The translations under genes were made by a program, and so were the position numbers. From JAAXTX01 sp035560715 (GTDB lineage: Bacteria; Patescibacteriota; Minisyncoccia; Moranbacterales; UBA1568), in the NCBI GenBank assembly GCA_035560715.1, contig DATMYW010000032.1, forward strand, positions 1-12,759: a stretch of DNA of 12,759 nt, in the 5' to 3' direction. Under the pieces are notes generated by a model, which was given only the letters and a program-made list of their open reading frames with translations, was not told where the DNA came from and made no database searches. This document shows positions 6,949 to 12,759 of this stretch, one piece after another. Within the stretch, counting starts at the first letter, position 1, and each line of letters starts with the position of its first letter.

Positions 6949-8109
6949 TTATTTCTCGTCCTTTTCTTCGACGTCCTTCTTTTTTTTCGCTCCATCCTTG
7001 ATGGGGAGGAGTCCCATGCGGTGTGATTTCGGCTCGATGGAGAGGATCTTCCAGTCGTAGGTCTCTCCGACCTTGAAAATGTCCTCCATCTTGCGTCCCG
7101 GGTAGACGTCGTGGAACTCCGACACGTGGGCGAGACCGTGGATATCCTTGTCGAGATAGACGAATGCACCGAAGTGATTGATCTTGTCGATCTTGCCGGA
7201 AACGGTCTGATTGATCGTGTAGCGCTCCGCTACCTTGGTCCACGGATCCTCCTTGAGGGATTTCATGGAAAGGGATATGCGGGTATCCTCGATGCCGATG
7301 ACTTTGGCCTTGACCCGGTCCCCGGTCTTCACGATCTCCCGCGGATCGTCGATCAGCTGCCAGGCAAGCTCTGAAATGTGTACCAGTCCTTCGAGTTTCT
7401 GTCCCGACTTCTTGCCGTCCTTGTCGGCCGGGGCATCGAATTTGACGAACGCGCCGAAATCGACGACACCGGAAATTTCCCCCTCGATCTCGTCGCCCGA
7501 TCGAAGCCGGTTGATGAGTTCGCGGTCGCGTTCGCTTTGCGCGGCTTTCTCGCTGACGATGAGTTTCTCGTTCTCTCGGTCGGTATCAAGGATGCGGACA
7601 TTGATGACGACTCCGATGAGGGCCTTGAGGAGCTCAAGAATCTTGTTCTTGTCGCCGTCCTCGACTCGCGGATAATGCTCATTGGCGAGCTGTGAGACCG
7701 GAAGGAAGCCCATGATCCCGTTCAATTCGATCATGAGTCCTCCCTTGTTCGCGTCGAGCACCTTGGTTTCGACGACGACTTTGTCCTCGAGCTTCATCTG
7801 GAGATCCTCCCAGGACTTCTCGTAGGACGCTTCACGAATGGAAATCTCGATGTCACCGTCCTCGTTCTCAAGACTCGTCAGCGTGGCACTTACCTCGTCT
7901 CCGACACGCAGCTTGGCATTGCCTCCGAGCCCGCTTTTCATCTCCTTTCCGAGGACGACGCCGGTTCCCATGGGACCGAGGTCGACGAGGGCGTTGTTCG
8001 AGGAGACATGGATTACGACGCCGGTGACGACGTCACCGACGGCAGGAATGACGACCGAATCCTCCGTCAGGAGGGTCGAGAGGTCCTTTTCCGCGGTATT
8101 TTTTGTCAT
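6949..8109 (-). CDS. rpsA: 30S ribosomal protein S1 (four S1 domains)
   Basis: S1 binds mRNA on the 30S subunit and helps initiation on messages with weak or absent Shine-Dalgarno sites. The 386-aa protein contains four S1 (OB-fold) repeats, at about residues 23-92, 106-188, 203-283 and 297-369. Repeats 3 and 4 are the most typical, with VVDFGAFVKF, GLVHISEL and RISLSMK in repeat 3 and KINHFGAFVYLD with GLAHVSE in repeat 4. A Lys/Glu-rich tail (374-386) ends the protein. Four repeats are fewer than the six of E. coli and resemble the shorter S1 of many other bacteria. The frame is open back to a TTG at 8184. I prefer the ATG at 8109 because the extra 25 residues do not look like S1 and are encoded within an inverted-repeat leader. 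No Shine-Dalgarno precedes either start. A promoter lies at 8205-8233 and a terminator follows the stop. Confidence 0.93.
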   Translation of the reverse strand: MTKNTAEKDLSTLLTEDSVVIPAVGDVVTGVVIHVSSNNALVDLGPMGTGVVLGKEMKSGLGGNAKLRVGDEVSATLTSLENEDGDIEISIREASYEKSWEDLQMKLEDKVVVETKVLDANKGGLMIELNGIMGFLPVSQLANEHYPRVEDGDKNKILELLKALIGVVINVRILDTDRENEKLIVSEKAAQSERDRELINRLRSGDEIEGEISGVVDFGAFVKFDAPADKDGKKSGQKLEGLVHISELAWQLIDDPREIVKTGDRVKAKVIGIEDTRISLSMKSLKEDPWTKVAERYTINQTVSGKIDKINHFGAFVYLDKDIHGLAHVSEFHDVYPGRKMEDIFKVGETYDWKILSIEPKSHRMGLLPIKDGAKKKKDVEEKDEK

Positions 8110-8122
8110 ATTCGTAACAGGA

Positions 8123-8143
8123 GGGACCCAGGCGCTCGGTCCC
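8123..8143 (-). promoter_or_regulatory. Hairpin just upstream of the rpsA start
   Basis: On the minus strand GGGACC (8143-8138) and GGTCCC (8128-8123) form a perfect six-pair stem around a 9-base loop. The stem ends 13 bases before the ATG at 8109 and occupies the place where a ribosome binding site would lie. It could modulate rpsA translation. S1 is known to control its own mRNA in E. coli, but the parallel here is inference. Confidence 0.35.
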
Positions 8144-8162
8144 GATGAGTGATTATGGCGCC

Positions 8163-8203
8163 TTCCGTAAAAGTCCTCGGACAAGCCAAGGAAACGTACG
8201 GAA
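8163..8203 (-). promoter_or_regulatory. Nested inverted repeat at the rpsA transcription start
   Basis: On the minus strand TTCCGTA (8203-8197) and TACGGAA (8169-8163) are perfect complements. Inside them CCTTGG (8191-8186) and CCGAGG (8180-8175) pair with one G-U around a 5-base loop. The outer arm overlaps the expected transcript start near 8198, so only the inner hairpin is certain to be in RNA. The outer repeat could be a DNA operator. Confidence 0.35.
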
Positions 8204-8204
8204 A

Positions 8205-8233
8205 AGTATACGGCAATTTCATTTTTTTGGCAA
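8205..8233 (-). promoter_or_regulatory. rpsA: rpsA promoter (sigma-70 type)
   Basis: On the minus strand TTGCCA (8233-8228) and TATACT (8210-8205) are separated by exactly 17 bases. Each hexamer matches the consensus at five of six positions. Transcription should begin near 8198, giving a leader of about 90 bases before the rpsA ATG at 8109. Confidence 0.7.
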
Positions 8234-8264
8234 GTAGGACAGATCGGGAGGGACGTCCGGACCC

Positions 8265-8294
8265 TTGGCAGAAGCGTTCAACCCGTGCTAAACT
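8265..8294 (+). promoter_or_regulatory. Candidate promoter of the MBL-small membrane protein-gyrA unit
   Basis: TTGGCA (8265-8270) is followed after 18 bases by TAAACT (8289-8294), a four-of-six match to the -10 consensus. It would start transcription about 35 bases before the ATG at 8336. It lies back to back with the rpsA promoter. The weak -10 keeps confidence low. Confidence 0.35.
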
Positions 8295-8335
8295 GGAAGT
8301 CGCCGAGGGGACTTTTCTTTTTTTGAACGGAAGTC

Positions 8336-8995
8336 ATGAACATACAGTATTACGGGGACTATTGCTTCAAGATAACGACGAAGCCGGCAGGCCGAGCGAC
8401 TGAAGACGTGGTGATCTGGACCGATCTCCCCGTGAAGTCGACCGGTGTCCGTACTCCGTTCGGGCATGCGGATCTCGTCTTATTATCGCATCTGGATCCG
8501 TCCGACGAGGCATTGTCCGGTCTCAAGGACGATCCGGTCATCATACATACGCCGGGCGAATATGCGGCGCGCGGTGTCAGCGTTCTCGGATTCCCGTCAT
8601 ATCGTGATTCGGATAAGGGGGCGAATCGCGGACAGAACACGATACTCGTCTTCGATACGGAGGAAGTGCGTATCGCCTATCTGGGAGCGCTCGGACACGG
8701 GCTCGACAATGCGACGGTCGAGAAGATCGGGGACGTCGATATCCTGTTCGTGCCGGTCGGAGGAGGGGACGCTCTTTCAACGAAGGATGCGGAGGCTCTG
8801 ATTCATGATATCGAGCCGAAGATCGTCGTACCGATGCATTATCTGATGGCGGGCGTCACCGTCGACGCGTCGGGTCCGGAGGAGTTTCGTCGATCGACGA
8901 ACTGCAAGATTTCCGAGGATACGGCGAAGCTCAATTTCAAGAAGAAAGATCTCGACGGGAAAAGCATGGAAGTCGTTTTCTTGTCGAAATCATAG
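8336..8995 (+). CDS. MBL-fold (UlaG/Lactamase_B_3-like) protein with degenerate metal site
   Basis: A protein of 219 aa matching, from N- to C-terminus, the short metallo-beta-lactamase-fold hydrolases of the UlaG-like type. The landmarks are MNIQYYGDYCFKI at the start, the ADLVLLSH strand, TPGEY (72-76), the GALGH loop (117-121), the VDILFVPVGGG run (134-144) and KIVVPMHY (162-169). Active relatives use HxHxDH, an Asp in the LGDLGH-type loop, and the His of PMHY to hold one or two metals. Here HxHxDH reads H52-L-D54-P-S56-D57, and the loop Asp is Ala118. His52, His121 and His168 remain. The protein may therefore bind one metal differently or be a non-catalytic homologue. The substrate of this family is not known to me. 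GGAAG lies a few bases before the ATG and is the nearest thing to a ribosome binding site in the window. The next gene starts 6 bases after the stop. Confidence 0.85.
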   Translation: MNIQYYGDYCFKITTKPAGRATEDVVIWTDLPVKSTGVRTPFGHADLVLLSHLDPSDEALSGLKDDPVIIHTPGEYAARGVSVLGFPSYRDSDKGANRGQNTILVFDTEEVRIAYLGALGHGLDNATVEKIGDVDILFVPVGGGDALSTKDAEALIHDIEPKIVVPMHYLMAGVTVDASGPEEFRRSTNCKISEDTAKLNFKKKDLDGKSMEVVFLSKS

Positions 8996-9001
8996 CTTCA
9001 T

Positions 9002-9319
9002 ATGGTGTCATTTCTCGAACGCAAACTGGATGAGGTGAGACAGGAACCGGAACATGTCCGGATCCGATATGTCTGGGCGTCGGTCGCGGTGATCATGACG
9101 ATCCTGTTCCTGTTCTGGGTGATGATGCTTCGTGACGGATTTCGTGCTTCGTCGCTGGCCGATTCGAACTCGATGAAGGATGTCATTCCCCCGTCCGCCG
9201 GAAGCCTGGTGAAGGAAGGGGAGTCGATCGGGCAGATGGTCGGAAAAGCCCAGTCGCTGGCCGAAGAAGGCTTGTCCGCATCGAACGCAGCCGGAGGAAT
9301 CGACGCGATCGGACGATGA
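9002..9319 (+). CDS. Small single-pass membrane protein, unknown function
   Basis: A protein of 105 aa. A charged N-terminus of about 22 residues (RKLDEVRQEPEHVRIR) is followed by one hydrophobic helix at about 23-43 and then a polar Ser/Ala/Gly-rich tail of about 60 residues with no motif I recognise. There is no cleavable signal, so it is probably anchored with the N-terminus inside and the tail outside. It starts 6 bases after the MBL-fold gene and ends 43 bases before gyrA on the same strand with no terminator. This tight spacing and normal coding composition support a real gene. No Shine-Dalgarno is present. I cannot name a family. Confidence 0.75.
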   Translation: MVSFLERKLDEVRQEPEHVRIRYVWASVAVIMTILFLFWVMMLRDGFRASSLADSNSMKDVIPPSAGSLVKEGESIGQMVGKAQSLAEEGLSASNAAGGIDAIGR

Positions 9320-9362
9320 TTCCGATCCGACAGTAGGGGAAGACACTAAGTGAACATATCGT

Positions 9363-11819
9363 ATGGGTGAGCAAGAGCATGATATTTCCATTCATGGGCG
9401 CATTGAACCGCGGCAGATAACCGAAGAGGTCCGACAGTCGTACCTCGACTATGCGATGAGCGTGATCGTATCACGCGCGTTACCGGACGTCCGCGACGGA
9501 ATGAAACCGGTGCATCGCCGCATCCTCTACTCGATGTGGTCCACCGGTCTCCGATCGACCGCGAAGTTCCGCAAATCGGCGACCGTCGTCGGCGAGGTGC
9601 TCGGAAAATGGCATCCACACGGTGACACGGCCGTGTATGACAGCATGGTCCGTATGGCGCAGGACTTCTCGCTCCGGTACCCGCTTGTCTGGGGACAGGG
9701 GAACTTCGGTTCGATGGACGGTGACAGCCCGGCGGCATACCGTTATACCGAGGCGAAACTTGCCTCGATCGCGGATGAGATGCTCCTCGATATCGAGAAG
9801 GATACGGTGGATTTCATACCGAACTTCGACGGGGTTCATATGGAGCCGACGGTGCTCCCGGCGAAACTGCCGCAACTCCTCCTCAACGGTACCGTCGGCA
9901 TCGCGGTCGGCATGGCGACGAATATCCCGCCGCACAATTTGACCGAACTCTCCGACGGTATCTGTCACCTGATCGACCATCCGGATGCGACCGTCGACGA
10001 CCTCATGCAGTTTATCAAGGGGCCGGACTTTCCGACGGGCGGAACCGCCTACAATTCGGCCGATATCCGCGAGGCGTATGTCACCGGCAAGGGAAAGATC
10101 ACGACCCGTGCGAAGGCCGAGATCGTCGAGACGAAAGCCGGCATGTTCCAGATCGTCGTCACCGAGATGACGTACGCGACGAACAAGGCGACGCTCATCG
10201 AGAAACTCGCCGAACTCGTGAAGGAAGGCAAGATTCTCGGTATCCGTGATCTGCGCGACGAATCGGACAAAGACGGTGTCCGGGTCGTTGTCGAACTCAA
10301 GAAGGACGCCTATCCGCAGAAGGTTCTCAACCGGCTTTATACGCTTACCGACCTGCAGAAGAATTTCAACGTGAACATGCTCGCCCTCGTGGACGGCATC
10401 GATCCGCAGATCCTGGGACTCAAATCCATACTGGAGCACTATGTCGCGCACCGGAAGAAGGTGGTGACCCGTCGCGCCGAGTACGAGCTCGCGAAGGCGA
10501 AAGATCGGGCGCATATACTCGAGGGTCTCAAGAAGGCGCTCGATCATATAGACGAGATCATCGCGACCATCAAGAAGTCGAAGACCAAGGAGGAAGCGCA
10601 CCAGAATCTCATGAAGAATTTCCGTCTTTCCGAACGGCAGTCGACGGCCATTCTCGAGATGCGCCTCCAAACGCTTTCCGGACTCGAACGCAAAAAGATC
10701 GAAGACGAACTTGATGAGAAGATGAGGCTTATCGCATACCTCGAAGACCTTCTGTCGAGTACGGAGAAGATTCTCGCCGTCGTGAAGACGGAGCTCCTTG
10801 AACTCCGCGACAAGTATGGCGATGCCCGAAAGACGCGGATCGTCCCGACCGGCATCGGCGAGTTCAAGCAGGAGGATCTCATTCCGAACGAGGACGCGAT
10901 CATCACACTTTCCGAGGACGGCTATATCAAGCGCATGAACCCGGACGTCTACCGCGTGCAGAAGCGTGGCGGCAAAGGCGTCATCGGCGCGGTGACCAAG
11001 GAAGAGGACAAGATCGCGATGGTGCTTTCGCTCGAGACGCACGCGGACCTCATGTTCTTCACGAACACGGGCAAGGTGTTCCAGCTCAAGGCCTACGAGA
11101 TCCCCGAGTCGTCCCGTACCGCGAAGGGGGCGGCGATCGTGAACTTCATCCAGATCAGTCCGGAAGAGAAGATCACCGAGCTCGTCGCACGCAAGCAGGG
11201 TGACGATACGAGGTTCCTTTTCATGGCGACCCGGAACGGTACCGTGAAGAAGACGAAGATCGAGGAATTCGAGAACGTGCGCCGCTCGGGACTCATCGCG
11301 ATCAACCTCGACAAGGGAGACCTCCTCAGTTGGGTGCGGCCGACCGACGGCGGGGACGACATCATCCTCACGACCCAGGACGGACAGGCGATCCGCTTCA
11401 AGGAGACCGACGTGCGGGCCATGGGCCGCTCGGCGGCCGGTGTCCGCGGTATCCGACTCGGTGAGGGCGACGAGGTCGTGGCGATGGATGTCATCAACAA
11501 GGGCGAGAAGGGGCTTGAGCTCCTGATCCTCTCACAGAACGGACAGGGTAAGCGCTCGGAACTGAAGCATTACAAGGTGCAGAAGCGCGGCGGGTCCGGC
11601 ATCAAGACCATGAAGGTCACCGACAAGACCGGCAAGCTCGTCGGCGCGGCGATCACCTCGATGGCCAATATCGAGGATGACCTCATACTGACCTCGGAAA
11701 AGGGGACGATCATCCGGATTCCGTTCAAGTCTGTGCCGCTCCTCTCCCGAGTGACTCAGGGAGTCCGAGTCATGAAGCCTCAGGCCGGCGACAAGGTCGG
11801 AGCGTTTACGATGCTCTGA
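9363..11819 (+). CDS. gyrA: DNA gyrase subunit A
   Basis: GyrA breaks and rejoins DNA within the A2B2 gyrase, which introduces negative supercoils using ATP hydrolysed by GyrB. The protein has 818 aa. The N-terminal breakage-reunion domain shows RALPDVRDGMKPVHRRIL (38-55), HPHGDTAVYD (84-93), GQGNFGSMDGD (111-121) and the catalytic Tyr128 in RYTE. In the quinolone-resistance region the residues at E. coli positions Ser83 and Asp87 are Thr89 and Asp93. A long coiled-coil region (about 380-500) leads to the C-terminal pinwheel. The pinwheel carries the gyrase-specific box as QKRGGKG (533-539) and a second copy-like QKRGGSG (740-746). The box argues for gyrase rather than topoisomerase IV ParC. 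The acidic tail of E. coli GyrA is absent. The ATG has no Shine-Dalgarno. The gene is third in line after the MBL-fold and small membrane-protein genes and is ended by the hairpin at 11883. Confidence 0.97.
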   Translation: MGEQEHDISIHGRIEPRQITEEVRQSYLDYAMSVIVSRALPDVRDGMKPVHRRILYSMWSTGLRSTAKFRKSATVVGEVLGKWHPHGDTAVYDSMVRMAQDFSLRYPLVWGQGNFGSMDGDSPAAYRYTEAKLASIADEMLLDIEKDTVDFIPNFDGVHMEPTVLPAKLPQLLLNGTVGIAVGMATNIPPHNLTELSDGICHLIDHPDATVDDLMQFIKGPDFPTGGTAYNSADIREAYVTGKGKITTRAKAEIVETKAGMFQIVVTEMTYATNKATLIEKLAELVKEGKILGIRDLRDESDKDGVRVVVELKKDAYPQKVLNRLYTLTDLQKNFNVNMLALVDGIDPQILGLKSILEHYVAHRKKVVTRRAEYELAKAKDRAHILEGLKKALDHIDEIIATIKKSKTKEEAHQNLMKNFRLSERQSTAILEMRLQTLSGLERKKIEDELDEKMRLIAYLEDLLSSTEKILAVVKTELLELRDKYGDARKTRIVPTGIGEFKQEDLIPNEDAIITLSEDGYIKRMNPDVYRVQKRGGKGVIGAVTKEEDKIAMVLSLETHADLMFFTNTGKVFQLKAYEIPESSRTAKGAAIVNFIQISPEEKITELVARKQGDDTRFLFMATRNGTVKKTKIEEFENVRRSGLIAINLDKGDLLSWVRPTDGGDDIILTTQDGQAIRFKETDVRAMGRSAAGVRGIRLGEGDEVVAMDVINKGEKGLELLILSQNGQGKRSELKHYKVQKRGGSGIKTMKVTDKTGKLVGAAITSMANIEDDLILTSEKGTIIRIPFKSVPLLSRVTQGVRVMKPQAGDKVGAFTML

Positions 11820-11832
11820 TATCGGGGAACTT

Positions 11833-11860
11833 ACAACTGACAACGAACAACTGACAACGG
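11833..11860. repeat. Heptameric tandem repeat (4 copies) behind gyrA
   Basis: Four seven-base units run without gap: ACAACTG, ACAACGA, ACAACTG, ACAACGG. The array is framed by two copies of CGGGGAAC (11823-11830 and 11858-11865). It lies in the 115-base spacer between gyrA and the convergent regulator, just before the terminator. It resembles the short heptamer repeats known from other bacterial genomes, such as those of cyanobacteria. Confidence 0.7.
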
Positions 11861-11882
11861 GGAACGCAACGGAAGAAAGATG

Positions 11883-11907
11883 AAAGCCCGCCGAAAGGCG
11901 GGCTTTT
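11883..11907. terminator. Bidirectional terminator between gyrA and the TrmB-like gene
   Basis: A perfect 10-bp stem AAAGCCCGCC/GGCGGGCTTT encloses a GAAA (GNRA) tetraloop. It is followed by a further T on the plus strand, and the A-rich left arm supplies a U-run on the minus strand. It ends gyrA and, in the opposite direction, the convergent regulator gene. Confidence 0.88.
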
Positions 11908-11934
11908 GGTATCCGGAGGTAAAACAGTCCGTAA

Positions 11935-12714
11935 TCAGTCATCGAGTTCCGGAATGTGCTTCGGGAGGGTTTTCCAGAGGAGCTCGAAGGTCAGTCTCTG
12001 TAGGTCCGCTAGCTCCTTCGATTCTATGATGATCGCCATCTTCTCCTTCCACGAAACGATAAGCATCTTGTCGTTATAGATATTTACCTCCGGGGTAAAG
12101 GTCATATCAGCATCGGGAAGAAAACGGACATCACGCATTTCTTCGCGGTTATTTTTCATCTGTTCTATCGTTTTTGCGTTCCTTGGAGCTATTCCGCGGC
12201 CAAAGATCTTATTGGCAACCCTTCGCTTATAGTATTCCGGAAAGAAATTCGGCAAGCCTTCGTGGATTGTTTCGATGTTAGCGTAGGCAAGAAGCATTCC
12301 GTTCGCGGTCAGCGTGTCCTCGTACGCCTCTCGCATGCCTTTTTCGCCTTCAAAAAAGGTAACTTTTGGCTTGCTGTTGAATATGTTCTGCAGCGATATG
12401 AGTTGAGGGAGGAGTTCAAAAACTCTTTGTTTCTGTCTGTCGATTTTCTTTGCCTGTTCTTCCTTCTCACGATCAAGATAGGTCAACAAATGCTTCGGTT
12501 CGAGCGCGTTGAAGTACGTCGCAGAACCTTTCTTGTACTTGCTTACAAGCCCTTTTTGCATGAGTGTTTCGAAAATATCGTAGACCGTGGTTCGATTGAG
12601 ACCCGTTTTCTTGGCAATCTCATGCGCTTTTCCGGAGCCTATTTCGAGTAGGGCGAGGTAAACGGACGATTCTTTTTGAGAAAAATCGAGACCCGATAAA
12701 AAGTCATTAATCAT
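11935..12714 (-). CDS. TrmB-like transcriptional regulator
   Basis: A protein of 259 aa with the layout of the TrmB family. An N-terminal winged helix-turn-helix (about 1-70) reads FSQKESSVYLALLEIG, then AHEIAKKTGLNRTTVYDIFETL with the recognition helix, then the wing GLVSKYKKGSATYF. A Lys/Glu/Gln-rich coiled-coil linker follows (about 75-107). A C-terminal effector domain (about 117-250) starts VTFFEGEKGMREAYED, as in the phospholipase D-like sensor part of this family. The signal is unknown. Patescibacteria often carry such regulators without sugar operons. The open frame runs to an ATG at 12753. I prefer the ATG at 12714 because family members begin with M-I-x-D/E-F-L just before the first helix, and because a palindrome occupies the stretch between the two starts. 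The gene is convergent to gyrA and poorer in GC. No Shine-Dalgarno is present. Confidence 0.87.
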   Translation of the reverse strand: MINDFLSGLDFSQKESSVYLALLEIGSGKAHEIAKKTGLNRTTVYDIFETLMQKGLVSKYKKGSATYFNALEPKHLLTYLDREKEEQAKKIDRQKQRVFELLPQLISLQNIFNSKPKVTFFEGEKGMREAYEDTLTANGMLLAYANIETIHEGLPNFFPEYYKRRVANKIFGRGIAPRNAKTIEQMKNNREEMRDVRFLPDADMTFTPEVNIYNDKMLIVSWKEKMAIIIESKELADLQRLTFELLWKTLPKHIPELDD

Positions 12715-12718
12715 AGAG

Positions 12719-12739
12719 TTGTGGAATATCCGTCGACAA
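12719..12739 (-). promoter_or_regulatory. Candidate operator upstream of the TrmB-like gene
   Basis: TTGTGGA (12719-12725), a seven-base spacer, and TCGACAA (12733-12739) form an inverted repeat matching at six of seven positions per arm. It ends four bases before the preferred ATG. Its place suggests autoregulation by the dimeric regulator that follows. This rests on symmetry alone. Confidence 0.35.
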
Positions 12740-12759
12740 AAATACTCTCTCATATAAGC

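Noticed and set aside
8110..8184. N-terminal extension of S1 from TTG at 8184
   Set aside because: The 25 residues show no S1 character and are encoded in an inverted-repeat leader only about 14 bases after the predicted transcript start. It is kept as an alternative, not as the call.
9480..11042. A 520-codon open frame antisense to gyrA
   Set aside because: The gyrA frame is conserved throughout with all motifs. The antisense product is rich in Arg, His and Asp with no recognisable domain, as expected for the complement of GC-rich codons.
236..11819. Recoding of TGA as glycine, as in some candidate phyla
   Set aside because: gyrA, the 105-aa gene and the regulator end at TGA exactly at the expected family lengths or operon spacing, and no in-frame TGA is needed inside any conserved gene.
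11833..11860. CRISPR-like short repeats
   Set aside because: The units are seven bases long with no spacers, and no cas gene is nearby.

Overview
The window looks like a chromosomal segment from an uncultured Patescibacteria (candidate phyla radiation) bacterium, probably of the Parcubacteria type. Several things point that way. Most genes are housekeeping genes with compact divergent sequences. The two secreted proteins at the left end resemble families I associate with that group. Almost no start codon has a Shine-Dalgarno sequence. The genetic code is standard: TGA ends gyrA, the 105-aa gene and the regulator. The phylum call is an inference, because no 16S rRNA or other marker tree can be run here.

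Left region (1-2350, + strand). A strong extended -10 promoter drives two genes for envelope or secreted proteins. The first is membrane-anchored with two calcium-binding DxDxDG loops. The second carries a classical signal peptide. A perfect 16-bp stem bidirectional terminator closes the unit. The first 180 bases hold no gene that I can support.

Middle region (2370-8240, - strand, reading right to left). A well-formed promoter, TTGCCA-N17-TATACT, with an inverted-repeat leader drives ribosomal protein S1 (rpsA, four S1 domains). A hairpin terminator separates rpsA from a tightly packed set: gmk, tilS, ftsH and a six-helix membrane protein. A tRNA-Val(GAC) follows. These genes serve translation (S1, tRNA lysidine formation, tRNA-Val), nucleotide metabolism and membrane proteolysis.

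Right region (8250-11910, + strand), divergent from rpsA. A metallo-beta-lactamase-fold protein, a 105-aa single-pass membrane protein and gyrA form a probable operon ended by a GNRA-loop terminator. A convergent TrmB-like transcriptional regulator on the minus strand fills the right end. It is clearly poorer in GC than gyrA and has a candidate palindromic operator just before its start.

The window is mainly ordinary core genome, and I found no defence or mobile system. The most unusual points are two enzymes with eroded active sites. The guanylate kinase homologue has Glu-Asp where the P-loop Lys-Ser/Thr should be. The MBL-fold protein has lost most of its metal ligands. Also of note are the lack of SD sites, the structured rpsA leader, and a heptameric tandem repeat behind gyrA.
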